Assembly: GCA_038501625.1 (NCBI GenBank)
Contig: JAZAYU010001059.1
Coordinates: forward strand, 1 to 64,000
Origin: Corbicula japonica
Taxonomy: Eukaryota > Mollusca > Bivalvia > Venerida > Cyrenidae
Reading direction: 5' to 3'
Length of the DNA stretch: 64,000 bases
Position 1 is the stretch's first letter, and each line of letters opens with the position of its first letter. A program made the position numbers and the translations under genes. The notes under the pieces are model-generated. The model was not told where the DNA came from, did not search any database, and was given only the letters and a program-made list of their open reading frames with translations. Shown here piece by piece: positions 1 through 11,138 of the stretch.

Positions 1-295
1 GCTTATGTTTGTCCAAATTGCGTTTCATACTGCCTACTATCAACAAGAATGGTACATGTTCTTATATCATTAAAAATCTAAATATCTAACAAATAGTAAA
101 CATAAAAGGTCTGGCTAGAATAACAGACCAGCAACTTATTTTTTCACCGCCGGCGACGAACGCAGACCTGCAATATAGCGGATAAGGCTAGCTATTATGT
201 GCTTAAGCCATTAGCCCGATCGTACAGCTATCCTGCAGAGCCTCGTTTTGGATTGATTTTCGGTCGCGGGAAGTAACTCGTACAGGACTGCGAAA

Positions 296-850
296 CTGTT
301 TATTGGAAAGGCGTATATGAATTACACACAGCCTCCCCACGCAGAGAAAATGAAGAAATGAAAAGAGAGCATGTTGTAATAAGTATATCAATTCAAATAA
401 GATGCCACAAACAATCAACAACTAAGAGAACCATAGATGTTACCACCTTGGAACAGTCAGTGGTAAAGCAAATTGCCACTGGGGGTTTAAACCAGGTTCT
501 AGCTAGGGTGCACCAACCTCACACTTGTCCCAATAGGTTCTCTTGGTGAAATAACTCCAACTCACCCATCAGCTTAACAATGTTGCATGCAAAAGCACAC
601 AAACAAATAAAACATAAGAAGCTAATAGCATTGCAAAGCCAAATCGGCGAGTACTCAATGATTTTAAGGAGACCAGAGCCCCTGGAGTCAAATTAGCAAG
701 AACGCGATGACAGGGATAAAGAAACAAATCGAGCTTCTATGTTCTTTAAAGAAAAGATTTCTCCATAAACCTTCAGAAACTCTCAAACCCCTGCCATCGT
801 CGTGCAACCAAAGAGTTAGACATAGCGATCAACTGTAGATGGGTTAAAAC
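296..850 (-). mobile_element. Family A retroelement 3' tail, 5'-truncated
   Basis: This is a minus-oriented copy of the most abundant repeat here. On the minus strand it runs from a decayed match to the last codons of the reverse-transcriptase relic at 46.0-46.5 kb (near 850), through a conserved untranslated tail, to the GCATATTTC-type end near 300. Diagnostic blocks are TTTGCCACTG (here inverted) and the AAACCTGGTTTAAACC-like block. No intact reading frame remains. It is a dead copy. Confidence 0.6.
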
Positions 851-856
851 ATATTT

Positions 857-1763
857 TAAGTACTCATCACTTTCTGCACGGCCCAATGAAGAAAGTAATA
901 AGCAAATACATTGTCCACTGTGATAAAAGCTGTAAAATACCAAGAAGGTATATGTGGGTTAATTACTTTATGTTCTTCCTGTTCTTATGATCTTGCTTAT
1001 AGATGTTAGATGCTATGTCTAGAGGGACCTCATCGAGAACCTAAAATGCAATAACTGTCCATGCCATCTAGCTCTATTTTTAAACCATGCTCACACTTTG
1101 CTCAATTTTACACTACAAAGTTAGATACATCCATAATGATAAGAGGTAAAAATCTAAACAGATTTGTTTTGTTACGTATAAAGCTACCCTAGAGTCTATC
1201 GAATGATAAAGGCTGTGCGATAGTATATATTTCGGAATCCGGTATTTAGCTGAAACCCAAAGTCTCAGTAGAGATTTGCACTCTCTTACACTATCGGCTC
1301 ATTACATCATTTCCTGCAAAGCGCTACGCTAACATTTTGTTAGATCTGACTTTAGTGTGATTGATTCTTGGAGGACTATTTAGTTTTTCACACTGCGTGC
1401 TTGTTTGAGATAATTAAGCATTGAAAATAATTAACTTCTTGGTTAAGTTTAATGCTCGTTTAGATACTTAAAAAAAGAAATGAACCACCTGAAATTTCCA
1501 CCAGGAAGCATGGGAAGAGGCCACGAGTAATATCTCTTCAAAATTTTTTAAATAGTTTACAGAATAATTTTCATTAAATTTACTTAACTTTTTTCCAATA
1601 AATTACCTGCAACAGAAAGGTGGCTATTGCCGTGTAATGATTATTTACATAAACCTAATTACTTTATAAATACAAACAACTAACAATTGTTTACCTACAA
1701 AGTCGAATAGAATTCTTTAATTCGTTCCTGTACTCGAATAGATGCAAACTATAACCAATTTAA
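857..1763. other. AT-rich stretch, nothing recognised
   Basis: No long reading frame, tRNA fold, clear terminal repeat or match to the other repeat families of the window was seen. Composition is AT-rich, with scattered short A and T runs. Confidence 0.4.
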
Positions 1764-2254
1764 AATAGAAATTGATAAAAAGGGGGCATTGAAAGCCACC
1801 GATGACAACAAATATGAAAATAATGCAGGCTCGGTTTGACTAAGCCTGTTTATAGACAGTAATGGAAATAAACTGTACATTCAGTTGCGAAGTTGAGGCA
1901 TTCCGTTCAGAAATTCGGATGGAGAAGTCGATCTATCGTTTTCTCGTAAAGGGTAAAGCCAATCTTTTATCTGGGGTCCATATGCGGCTGAACATAGAAT
2001 GGAATTAATATTAAAATACCGCATTGAAGGTTCCGAGTTACCGCCATATGCATACCGTCGTTTGTGATGGATCGATATTGCACTGTCTTTGGTGTACATA
2101 TCGAGTTGAGCTCAACCCGGGGCCAGGCGGCGTGAGCAGAAATATGCATTTTCATTACTGCCCATGAACAGGCTCAGTCAAATCGAGCGAGCAATGTTTT
2201 CATATTTGCAGTGTTCTGTGACTTTCAAAGTTCTCTTTACAACTATTTCTACAC
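1764..2254. mobile_element. Family B TIR element (MITE), near-complete copy
   Basis: The left end reads GAAAGCCACCGA, then AATGCAGGCTCGGTTTGA, then a degraded copy of the GGGCAGTAATGGAA block. The right end carries the same blocks inverted: CATTACTGCCCATGAACAGG, a decayed form of the CTCGGTTTGA block, and GACTTTCAAAG. This gives inverted ends of about 80-100 bp around a 300 bp core containing GCATATGGCGGT-type and CAGCGGCGTATGG-type motifs, both inverted here. No transposase frame is present, so it is probably a non-autonomous DNA transposon. It is the most complete of about ten copies in the window. Confidence 0.65.
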
Positions 2255-2339
2255 AGTCAGTGAACTTCTCACCCAGTGAGATAACTATTTTATATGTAAG
2301 GATAACCTTATACTGTAGTTTTCATTTTATTTTGCACTT

Positions 2340-2490
2340 TTTCATTGTTTGCGGTGTCTTATTTGAATTTGACATACTCTCATGTGACATAGTTCACATT
2401 ATCTCTTATCCTCTCTTCTATTTCGCTGCGTGTGGAGGCTGTGTTTAGTGAGTGTGGCGATTCTTGATATATGCATATTTCACTTTTTTT
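2340..2490 (+). mobile_element. Family A tail fragment
   Basis: Contains the terminal part of the family A tail (GGAGGCTGTGTTTAGTGAG, then a GCATATTTCAC end). It lies just downstream of a family B element. A second, weaker piece of the same tail lies at about 2625-2745. Confidence 0.5.
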
Positions 2491-3189
2491 TATTTTATAT
2501 AAAAGAAGAGTTATTAAGTATAATAATGAAAGTATTGTTAACATATATTTTACTATTTCTGTTGATGTCTTCTAATTATTGCAATAACTGCTTTCTCATT
2601 TTCGTTGATCGTATACATACACAGTATTACAGACCACGCCTCTGGTTGTTGGCTGTGCTGGGAGGATGTGTTTCTGAATGTGGATATTCCTCATATGCAT
2701 ACAGCATATTTCGTTGTTTGTTTTTTTTCAGAAGGACATACTACTAACAATTAAACCAGACTATCAGTAAAATATATATGCTCTAAGGTTTCAGCAAAGA
2801 ATTTGCCGATCAGGCGTTGATTTCATTAAGAACATAATGTTACTGGTACAGACCACCTCGACACACTTTTATAAGCGAAGAAAAAAAAACAACAGTCCCA
2901 TTTAATATTTAATTCATGCTTCAGACAAGCAGTATGTAACAAGCACAAAACATGTAAATCTATTGCACACTCGGCTGGTATATTTATATCGCCGGTCGGC
3001 TGATGGGGGTGCAGTGCCAGACGGTCTCGATTGACTTTCAGCGACCAACTTGTTTACCGTGGCGACAAGGTATTTCAGCATGCCTTGTTGAACCCTTTGG
3101 TTCTCCGAGATTTCGTCAAAACCTTCTATCGGCCTTCCTCTGCCTTTTCAACTTGTCGATACCTCTACTAATTGGAATCTGGTAAGCCT

Positions 3190-3572
3190 TTAGTAAAGAA
3201 TGCATAAGCGATTGTAGCTGCCATACAGGGCGCCCTGTTCTGAAAACGGCATCAATAATTGGGTTGTCGGGTGGTCTGTCGGTAATGCAGCGGGTTGTTG
3301 GGTGCTGACTGGTGTGCCTGTTTCGGTTGTCGTGCCATCTGCCCCTGTTTCTTCTTGTTGGGTTGTGTTGAATGGCATGGTAGCGGAAGGATTCATTGTC
3401 CCCGTCGCATGTTGTCCCTGTTGGATAGTTAGTAGTAGATACCCTTGTTGTCTCCTGTGGACTTGTGGTCATAGTCACGTTCAGCATGCTGCCACTGACT
3501 CTAAGGATGAAGTTGGGTAGTGGTGACATCACGGAGATTACCTTAGCTGCAGGCATACCAGAACATAGTATT
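3190..3572 (-). CDS. Candidate Thr/Pro-rich exon, unknown gene
   Basis: On the minus strand a strong acceptor (a T-rich run, then CTCCAG) ends at 3573, and an open frame follows. It starts near MPAAKVISVMSPLP and becomes Thr-rich (MTTSPQETTRVSTTNYPTG). A second frame continues with Thr/Gln/Pro-rich sequence (MPFNTTQQEETGADGTTT) to a stop near 3192. The two frames overlap around 3410-3440, so a frameshift or an unrecognised splice separates them. The composition recalls secreted, mucin-like linkers. I recognise no domain. An internal AAG|GTAATC could be a donor, giving a much shorter exon. It may equally be non-coding. Confidence 0.22.
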
Positions 3573-3840
3573 CTGGAGAAAAAAAACACGAACAATTAGT
3601 TATTGTGTCAATGTCTTTTATGTTGTTTTTTTTAATATCTGATATACTTTGGTATCATTATATTAAGTGCGCATTTTAATCCCAGCTAAATTATATCATG
3701 TTATAATGTGTTAACTGGGGCGCGCCACGGGAAAAGGTACCTTCGGTCATATTTTGTGACATTTTAGTTGTTACTATTGTTACGAGCCAGGCGTAACTAG
3801 AAAGAAGAACCGAGCAACAAACACTAAACAATTAACAAAC

Positions 3841-3846
3841 TTTATT
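3841..3846 (-). terminator. Possible polyadenylation signal AATAAA
   Basis: AATAAA on the minus strand, about 280 bases downstream of the TATA-like box at 4121-4132. That spacing would fit the U3-R part of an LTR or a short transcript. It is a single hexamer in AT-rich DNA, so weak evidence. Confidence 0.2.
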
Positions 3847-4094
3847 TTACAACAGTATGAAAGATGAAGGTTTACAAACAAGATAAAATAGTACCTGTCA
3901 AATTAAGTCCAAATGAAGTTAAATTAAAGTTCAGAATAATGTCTTCACTGATCCTGGTATTTCACTCTCACAAAATTAAATCCACACTTGAAGTCTTTAA
4001 ACGCAAGAATAAAATAATTTCCAGAGAAGTTGAAGTAATCCCCACTGACTATTTTAATCTGGTAAAAATATAGTGAACCAATCTAGTGAACAAC

Positions 4095-4212
4095 GGATTT
4101 AGCAAGCTTTCCTTTATATAGTAAAATTAAATGTTCTGGAAAGTTCTTGAAAATATCTCTCTTTAGAACATTATTACTCAAGTTCTATTTTTTTAGATGT
4201 TCCAGAACATTC
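4095..4212 (-). promoter_or_regulatory. Heat-shock-element cluster with TATA box (minus-strand promoter)
   Basis: Two HSF-type sites are visible. TTCTGGAAAGTTCTTGAA (4134-4151) is four perfect alternating TTC/GAA units at 5-base pitch. TTCCAGAACATTC (4200-4212) is three units. Read on the minus strand, they are followed directly by CTATATAAAGG (4132-4122), a canonical TATA box, which would place initiation near 4095. HSE arrays next to a TATA box are the known layout of heat-shock gene promoters. No Hsp reading frame follows, so this could be a captured promoter or the U3 of an LTR. Confidence 0.45.
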
Positions 4213-4317
4213 TCAATCAGTACTGAACAAGTCTATGTTAAAAATAGATTAAAGGGGAAAACACAATACATGCACAATACATTCATTAAAGTTTCCACAT
4301 CATATCACAATATTAAA

Positions 4318-4343
4318 GTCATGACATTATTCGATGTCATGAC
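4318..4343. repeat. Short perfect inverted repeat
   Basis: The arms GTCATGACAT and ATGTCATGAC are separated by a six-base loop. The arm ends could be terminal nucleotides of an LTR or MITE, but no partner end was identified. Confidence 0.35.
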
Positions 4344-4584
4344 TTGTGGGATCGTATTACTTATAAAGTCGGTCGGTCTTGTATTCAGGGTGCTCTTTTA
4401 TCTGTGAAAACTGCATCGGTATCATGTTCACATGCTAAGCTTTTTATATACCTTTTAATATTGTCCAATCACCTCCATGGATATACTTCCTGCTTTTTAA
4501 ATTTTGCCTTTGGCGTTGTCTATGATATGCAGGATTTTTATTCTAAGATCCCCTGTCAAAATTCTATTGTTTTTAGTTCCGCCC

Positions 4585-4915
4585 ATTGTTTTCTCGTTTA
4601 GGGAACCCCATTCTTTTATCTGGAGACCATACGCCGCTGAACATGGATTTGTATTAATCTGAAAATACCTCATTAATAGAAGGTTCATTGAAGGTTCCAT
4701 GTTCACCGCCATATGCATACATCGTTTTGGATGGATCGAAATTGTACTGTTTATTGGTGTAAATATTGAGTTGCGCTCAACCCGGGGCTTGGCGGCGTGG
4801 GCAGTAATATGCATTCCCATTACTGCCCATGAACAGGTTCGATCAATCCTAGCCTGCAGTATTTTCATTTTTGTCGTATTCGGTGACTTTCAAAGTTCCC
4901 TTTTCATTCATTATT
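4585..4915. mobile_element. Family B element, right part
   Basis: Starts inside the element at the inverted CAGCGGCGTATGG-type core motif and runs through the TGCGCTCAACCCGGGGCT block and CATTACTGCCCATGAACAGG to the terminal ACTTTCAAAGTTCCC. The left inverted repeat is missing. Confidence 0.6.
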
Positions 4916-4931
4916 ATACTTAGTTATATAC

Positions 4932-5115
4932 CTTTGCAGATTGATAGCTTTTTGTGATATTTGGCCGTTGTTCGTTGATCCTTGAGACATGCCCTGATTT
5001 CGGCCACAGTTCCTGATGCAATAATGACGTCCTCGTCAGTCTGATCTTTGTTACCCCATTGTACTTCATATACATCACCAACGCGCTCCTTAAAACGTGT
5101 ACATGATATAACCAT
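4932..5115 (-). CDS. Candidate internal exon, unknown protein
   Basis: The minus-strand frame reads GDVYEVQWGNKDQTDED, then VIIASGTVAEIRACL, ending LSICK at a good donor (CTGCAAAG|GTATAT, donor at 4931). The mix of residues looks more protein-like than most frames in this window. The VYEVQWG...VIIASG pattern recalls small beta-barrel linker regions, but I cannot name a family. No clear acceptor was found upstream. It sits between two family B pieces and could be a captured exon fragment. Confidence 0.25.
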
Positions 5116-5244
5116 ATAAATGCAAAAAATGACCGACTACTTACGAGCGTTAGAATATTGCTCTTTCATGTGCATACATGTACATGCTCCATGTGTCATA
5201 TGCAATCTATCGTTAGGGATTGATCAACATTGTTACTTAGACGT

Positions 5245-5385
5245 GTTCAAATATCGAACTGCGCTCAACCCGGTGCTAGGCGACGTGGACAATAATATGC
5301 ATTTCCATTACCGCTCATGACAGGGTCAAACTGAGCCTGCATTCTTGGTCGTATATGATGGCTTTCAATGTTTCCTTTTAATCTA
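5245..5385. mobile_element. Family B right-end fragment
   Basis: A degraded right end (CTGCGCTCAACCCGGTGCTAG, interrupted by a few changes, then a decayed CATTACTGCCCATGAACAGG block). At 5392 it is followed by a B left-end start (ATAGATGGAAAAGCACTTTG). Confidence 0.5.
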
Positions 5386-5454
5386 TTTATATAGATGGAA
5401 AAGCACTTTGAAAGCGATTGGACACGACAAAAAATATAATATTTCAGTTTTCGT

Positions 5455-5690
5455 GCATTTTAGGCAAAAAAAGGTGAAATATGCATATCAGGAATCGCCA
5501 CATTCAGAAAAAAACAGCGTACATAGTAGGCACTTAGAACTTAGTAAGTATGTAAAGTGTGTGCTGTAACAATATCACTCTCAGAAAAGATAGTGTATAA
5601 ATATAAGTACCGTTAGGTAACTCAGCGACCTTACTGAGACCAGAGCACCTGGAGTCAAATCAGCAAGAACATGATGCTATTTTAAACTTT
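5455..5690 (-). mobile_element. Family A fragments, minus orientation
   Basis: Contains the inverted A end (GTGAAATATGCATATCAGGA) and, near 5615-5680, the inverted CTGAGACCAGAGCACCTGGA block. Intervening sequence is lost. Confidence 0.45.
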
Positions 5691-5734
5691 TATCGGTGCT
5701 GTTATCATTATTACGTCCTTTAAAGGTCGTTGAG

Positions 5735-6130
5735 CACGATATTTATAATTTTGAAAATATTGACATGTGCTCAACCAGGAGCTCGGCAACACGGACAGTA
5801 AAATGCATTTCCATTCATGCACATGAACAGGCTCAATCACAACGAGCCAACAATATTTTGAAACTTATCGTGTTTGGTCGCTTTGATGTATAATATCACA
5901 GTAGCGTTGTTTTTGCTCTAAAAAGTGTTCTCGTACATTCATTCAATCAGCACTGTTATATGAGTTTGAAGGCCATTGGGCACGATACATATTTTGGAGT
6001 TGCTATCAACACTGTGCTAGGTGGCGTGTACACTAATGCATTACTGTCCTTGAACAGGCTAAATCAAACCGAACCTCAATATCTTGATATTTGTCGTTGT
6101 CGGAGGCTTTCAAAGTACATTTTCCATTTA
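5735..6130. mobile_element. Two decayed family B copies
   Basis: Two consecutive shrunken copies (about 5735-5890 and 5955-6130). Each retains a degraded left end (a TTGAAGGCCATTGGGCACGA-like block), an AACAGGCT block and a right end (such as GGCTTTCAAAG). Internal sequence is largely deleted. Confidence 0.45.
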
Positions 6131-6309
6131 TTTTAATCATTGGTTTGATCAATTGATATGCTTTCGTTGAAAGGATTTCAAAGCGTTTCAGTTGTTAGAT
6201 AAAAAGAAAGGCATGATTTTATTGTTGACAGTAGTATACTCGGTATGTGTACAACTTGTTTGTAAAACACAACATTGTTGACTACCGTTTTGCTTGAAAA
6301 ATGATATGT

Positions 6310-6690
6310 ATTAACTTTTTATGTTTTATTTGTTTGTGCGCTTTTGCATGCAACAAAGTCGAGTTGATGTTCGGGTTTTAGCTAATTCATCAAGAGAACT
6401 TGTACTTGTTTGTTTTAAGAGAACCTCTGGCAAGTGTGATACTGGTGCACTCTAACTTGCTTTATACCCACAAGTGGCAAATTGTTCCAATGTGGTAACC
6501 CCCACCCGCCCCACCTACACACACCAAGGCTCTCTTTATCGTGAATTTTTTATGGTGTCTTTTTGAAATTGATCATTTTATAAACAATGGTCTATTTTCC
6601 TTTCTCCTTTTTTGACTGGGGCGAGCTCTGTGTTTTCTGAGTATGGCTATTCTGATATACATGATTCTTTTTTTCAATATTAACAAAACA
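6310..6690 (+). mobile_element. Family A tail copy
   Basis: Begins with the TTATGTTTTATTTGTTTGTG block and includes GCTTTTGCATGCAACAAAG, the degraded AAGTGGCAAATTGTTCC block and a GATATACATG end. The coding-derived left part is absent. Confidence 0.5.
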
Positions 6691-6699
6691 TTTAAATGA

Positions 6700-7445
6700 A
6701 TCAACAAGGAAGTGAATGTTTAAACCAACAATTCATATTATGCCGTTATCAATAAAGAACTTGTCAATTGCAAACATTTTAAAATGATATTTATCTATTT
6801 TAATGGAAGTCTATGTTTCAACGAGAGCATACATTTGAATCAATGTTTTACTGCGTTGTGTCTTAAACTCATTAAAAGTTTCTGTTTATCATAGTAACAA
6901 ACCATTTTCTCAAATCACTGATTATATTTGCAATTGCTTTTACGAATAACTTGTAAGTGTAAAAATGATTTTACCCTTGTGCAACGCAACAGTCTAGTGG
7001 TTGTGACAGAAAATTATTTCTTTTTGGTATTCAATTTTCTTTAGGTTAATATTTCATGCGCTCAGACACCGGTGTTGAAAGAAAATACTTACAGCGCATA
7101 AAACTGGTTTTCAGCAAAAAAATTGGATAACATTACAACTATTAGCAAAATTCACACATAATAACAAGTTAAATGTACGTTTAGTCTTGTGCAAAACATT
7201 TCATCTCCTTCCAAACCATCTGTACACATCTTTTACCAGGCTGCTCTGCTGGAAACTAAAATTCTTAAACTTCTCATCTTTCCGATAAACTCCTGTTTAG
7301 GGTCCTTTTCTGGCCCTGATGTCAGTAGAGCTATATAGGCTTAACAGAGCTTTTGTGCCGTTTTTCCATTTTCAGCAAATGGGTTATATGTTTATCTGTT
7401 TCTCCTTATTTTATTAAAGATGAATGTAAATGAGTCCGGAAACGA
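6700..7445. other. Unassigned AT-rich stretch
   Basis: No gene, RNA fold or repeat family recognised. Confidence 0.35.
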
Positions 7446-7599
7446 ATATTATACTGGTCATCTATGGGTTCGCGTTACTTAACAGTTATCACAATGAAGT
7501 AAAGACAAAAAGAAACTGACCTGCTAAATTTTGATTTATTTCTCCTATTCCAACCTTTTCCTGTTATTTAATTCTTAAAATGACCATGGAATATCCAAA

Positions 7600-8046
7600 A
7601 ACAATAGAATGCATCCATATGATTGTCATTGGTGTCCGCCATGTTGTCCTGATTACGTCATCATTCGTTTCGTATGTGAAAATTCTTTGAATAAATCGAA
7701 CACTCGTAGGTTTAGAACACTAAATGTTTAATCAGATAACAAGTCATTTAAAGTGTGATAGGTGAACATGTCAAAACTTTAACTGATAACTAAATTTTAA
7801 CAAATAACAACTGTTAATCACACTGACTGTAAAAAATTATTTTGTTTCATGGTCACAGTACTTTCATTCCATATTTAATATTTAGTGGTTGGTTACCTAT
7901 CTGATTTAAAATTTAGTTGTCGGCTACCTATCTGATTTAAAATTTAGTGGTCGGTTACCTTACTAAATATAAACACTTCCAGGGCTATGGGCGGGGCAGA
8001 CGAAATTGTAAACAAACCAAAATAGGTCAAAAATAAGGGCTGAAGG
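7600..8046 (+). promoter_or_regulatory. Candidate NUP50 promoter and 5' untranslated exon
   Basis: NUP50 exon 1 (coding) begins after a splice acceptor at 12199, so a 5' exon must exist upstream. This stretch holds a YY1-like TCCGCCATGTTG and a CRE-like TTACGTCATC near 7635-7665, a GC box (GGGCGGGG) at about 7989-7996 and a near-consensus donor GAAG|GTGAGT at 8046. The last about 50 bases before 8046 could be the first exon. All of this is inference; it lies 4.2 kb from the ATG and inside inverted-repeat pair L. Confidence 0.25.
7878..7965. repeat. Three-copy tandem repeat, unit about 31 bp
   Basis: The core TTTAGTGGTTGGTTACCTA recurs three times with small changes, joined by CTGATTTAAAA. 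Confidence 0.6.
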
Positions 8047-8397
8047 TGAGTTTTTTTGCTTCATTTCAAACAAAAACACTATATTTGATGTATACGATTA
8101 AATACTCACCAAGAAACTGCTCATAACTGTTGAAAAAACGTTTTTTCGTCAAACCACAAATATAGGTCAGCAACGTGACAACGTAAACAATCGGTAGAGG
8201 GCGCAACGCAAATACCGCGAGACGAACGATGACGCGAAACCATAGATGACCAGTATAATTTATTATCTCAATTGCACACCAAATAGTAACCAACCCAACA
8301 AATATTGATTGCTGTTGATAGATACTTTATTTAACTTTTTTTGACACCAGTTACTTAACAAATCTGCTATTAGCGGAGAAAAAACAAATTTGTTATC

Positions 8398-8570
8398 AAA
8401 ATCACAGACTTCCCTAAAATTGAAAAGAACAGGGGGACAAGATGTAAAAATCTCTCTCATCGAAACAATTTTTGTCTGACCGAAATATGTTACGCATAAA
8501 ATAAGCAAAACCAGAAAGTACAAAATGAACGAAAGGTTTACAGGAAAAGCTGGTGTTCAAATAGTAATGA
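8398..8570 (+). repeat. Interspersed repeat N, copy 1
   Basis: Shares with 11138-11300 the ordered blocks CAGACTTCC, GACAAGATGT-like, GTCTGACCGAAA-like, AAAGTACAAAATG and ACAGGAAAAG. It has no terminal repeats or coding capacity that I can see. Confidence 0.45.
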
Positions 8571-8666
8571 TGAGTAGACCCTTCGTCAGATCCTTAAATT
8601 TGATTTAAAGAAGATAGGTGCTGTAAACAAATTGTTTAAATCCAATAATCAATTATTCCAGTATCA

Positions 8667-9761
8667 CAGCGTTTTTTTTCCTTCTTAAATACCTCCGCAA
8701 AACGGTACCATTCCCAAAGCTGACCGGAGTCTTCCCAATTTAAAGTACCGGACATCCCCAATCCCCAAAGTTATATTTCCAACAAGAAACAGTGCCGTTT
8801 CCCAATTGACCAAAGAGTTTTTTGCAAGAAATGTCGTTCCGCGTAAAAAACCGTACCGTTCAAAAGGGGAGTAACTCTTATCAACGCTCCCGTAGACTAT
8901 AACTCAGTTGTAATCATTAAATAAAATAGACATGTGACGTCATTGATCAGGTCCGCGTTTTATACACGTCCTTTTTTCAGACTGGCTTACGGTAAATAAT
9001 TGCAAGTTGACTGATTCTTACGTATAAAATTGAAGGGCAATGACTCGTCTCCAGAAACTGAAAGTAGTTAACAAACTTAACAACAACGTTTAGAATGAGC
9101 GATTATACAAAGGCTGCTGTTAAATAAGAACACTGGCACTCTTTTGTTGCAAGATTTTGGGTATATATCGACCGATCCCATGCCTTTGGCGACGAGTCCC
9201 GAGTCTGAGCGATTTGAACCAATGAATGTAGGTACCGGTATCGAGCAAACTCCCGTACTTTCCCCCGAAAATCGGACTGAAACTAAACTTGAATCCAACC
9301 TTCTGACGTATTTGGATACCAAATTGAGTCCCACTCAGAAGCTATCCTTGAGCTAGATGTAGCTCAAGACACATTGCCTCAACCTGACACTGACTCCAGC
9401 CCCCACTCCTTCCATTATAATTTCAAATGCAGATTCATTTCACATTAATTGCAACCTCAATGAAACTTTTCCTGCCAATGGAAATTATTTTTGCACAGAC
9501 AGGCAGTCATTGGATTGGCTGTAACTTAGTTCTGGCTTAACAGTTACATCACTTAAGGGTTTCCTGTTAAAAAACCAGAGCTTATGATGCTTGGTGAAGC
9601 TGAATAAAAATCCCTAGTGTTTATTTACATGAATAAAGAAAAAATCCCAAATTTGGCTAATTTGCAACTGATTTTTTTCCCAATTTCAAGATTTTACGAC
9701 GCGAAAATTTCCCAATTGTAGAGGAAGGGGAACCTTTCCCCTTTGGGGAAAAAAAACGCTG
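8667..9761. mobile_element. hAT-like element K1 with CAGCG...CGCTG ends
   Basis: The left end CAGCGTTTTTTTTCCTTC and right end GGGGAAAAAAAACGCTG are inverted repeats of about 15 bp. Termini of the CAG...CTG type are usual for hAT elements. Runs of CCCAATT/AATTGGG-like sequence recur inside both ends. A 70-codon open frame (9144-9356, MPLATSPESERFEPMNVGTG segment) is the only coding-like piece and may be a transposase remnant; I do not recognise it. No convincing target duplication was seen. Confidence 0.45.
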
Positions 9762-9791
9762 TAACACATTAAATAGATAATATAATTGATA

Positions 9792-10525
9792 CAGGGTTTT
9801 TTTTAAGGAAGAGGGGAAGATGCTGGACGCTGGTCAAAAGGGGAAAAATGTGTGAAAAATACAAAATTGGGGAAAATTTAGTTTATTATACACTCTTACT
9901 TGTATTAGCTACAGTGAATGTTAATACTCAAGTTTATGCTTCTGTCTTTCTTTTTTTACTTTAACTTTCATTACCAAACAGTCTATTTAGAATACAGAGG
10001 CATTTTTCTTTGTTATCTGTTCTTGAACAGTACAAGAACAAGTTTATTTATACTTGCTCACTTTCGGAGCCTGCTTAAAATGTATCCATTGATTGTGTGG
10101 TTTGGATCAAAATCATTTCGGATGCAAGATTTCCAGAAATCTTTTGTTTAGGCCAGTGCTTGGGTAGTTATTGATAATTTCCAACTTAATTGCTAAATTC
10201 CCCAAGAAAATTAAATATTTCTGCTCAAAAGGAGGGTTCCAGCAATTCCACTGACCCCCATCCAGCCCCCTTATACACACATGCTAATACAACACGTTCA
10301 ACTGTACGTACCTAATTTCTAACAAATATTCGTGAAAATTGTGCAGATTTTAGATGAAATAGATTAAACATAACTATAAATTAAGCTTCTGTTTACGTTT
10401 TGCTGAAAAAATTATCACTTTACAAGGGGAAAGTGATTTTCATTGGGGAAAAATTATCGTTGGGGAATTTTTTTCCCCGGGAAGACGTCGACTATCGGCG
10501 TCAGTTTGTTAAGGAAAAAACCCTG
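9792..10525. mobile_element. hAT-like element K2 with CAGGG...CCCTG ends
   Basis: The left terminus CAGGGTTTTTTTTAAGGAA and right terminus TTAAGGAAAAAACCCTG are inverted. Both sides are flanked by TGATA (9787-9791 and 10526-10530), a likely target duplication. Interior runs of GGGGAAAA resemble those of K1, which lies 30 bp to the left, so the two are probably related non-autonomous elements. No open reading frame of note. Confidence 0.55.
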
Positions 10526-10576
10526 TGATATGCTAAAAAGCGAGGTAATTACAACAACTTTATTGCCTGATGAATA

Positions 10577-11138
10577 ATTGACAGATGATTAACCCATCTA
10601 CACTTGATCATCCTGCTTACCTCTTTGGTTGCTCGTCAGAGGCAGGGATTTAAGAGTTTATGAAGGTTTATGGGGAAATCTTGTAAAGGAACCTAGAAGC
10701 TTGATTTATTTCTTTTATCCCTTTATCTTGTGCTTGCTGATTTTAATTCCACGTGCTCTGGTCTCGGTAAGATCATAGAGTACCTGCCCTTTTGCTTTAC
10801 AATGCTACTAGCTTCTTATGTTTTATATGTTTGTGTGCTTTTGCGTGCAACATTGTCGAGCTGATGGGTAGGTTGCAGTTATTTTACCAAGACAACTTGT
10901 ACTTGTTTGTTCATATGAGAACCTGTTCAGGCAAGAATGAGGTGTGTGCACACTAGAACCTGTTTTAAAACCCAAATGGCAAACTGTTTTGCCACTGACT
11001 ATTCCAAGGCGGCGGTAACCCTGCAGGTTCTCACTTTTGTTTTGTCTGAGTTGTCTATTTTGAAACTGATTATTGTAATGCCATGCTCTTTTCTCCTCTC
11101 TACTTTCTGACTGTTTGAGGAGGCTGAGTCTGCTGAAA
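10577..11138 (+). mobile_element. Family A copy including coding-derived start
   Basis: Starts with the decayed last codons of the reverse-transcriptase relic (a frame reading NPST.DH.AYLFGC), then carries the whole untranslated tail: AAGGTTTATGGGGAAATCTT, GCTCTGGTCTCGGTAAGATC, TTGTTTTGCCACTGAC-like and CTTTTTGACTG-like blocks. Among the longer copies in the window. Confidence 0.6.

Larger units (their letters stand above)
7446..8258. mobile_element. Sequence bounded by inverted repeats (element L)
   Basis: ATACTGGTCATCTATGG near 7452 recurs inverted near 8240-8257 (CCATAGATGACCAGTAT), and similarity extends a further ten or so bases (a TTCGCGT-type block). The arms are about 35 bp and 800 bp apart. 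This suits a small TIR element, but it could also be an unrelated inverted duplication, and it overlaps the promoter-like sequence described separately. Confidence 0.35.
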
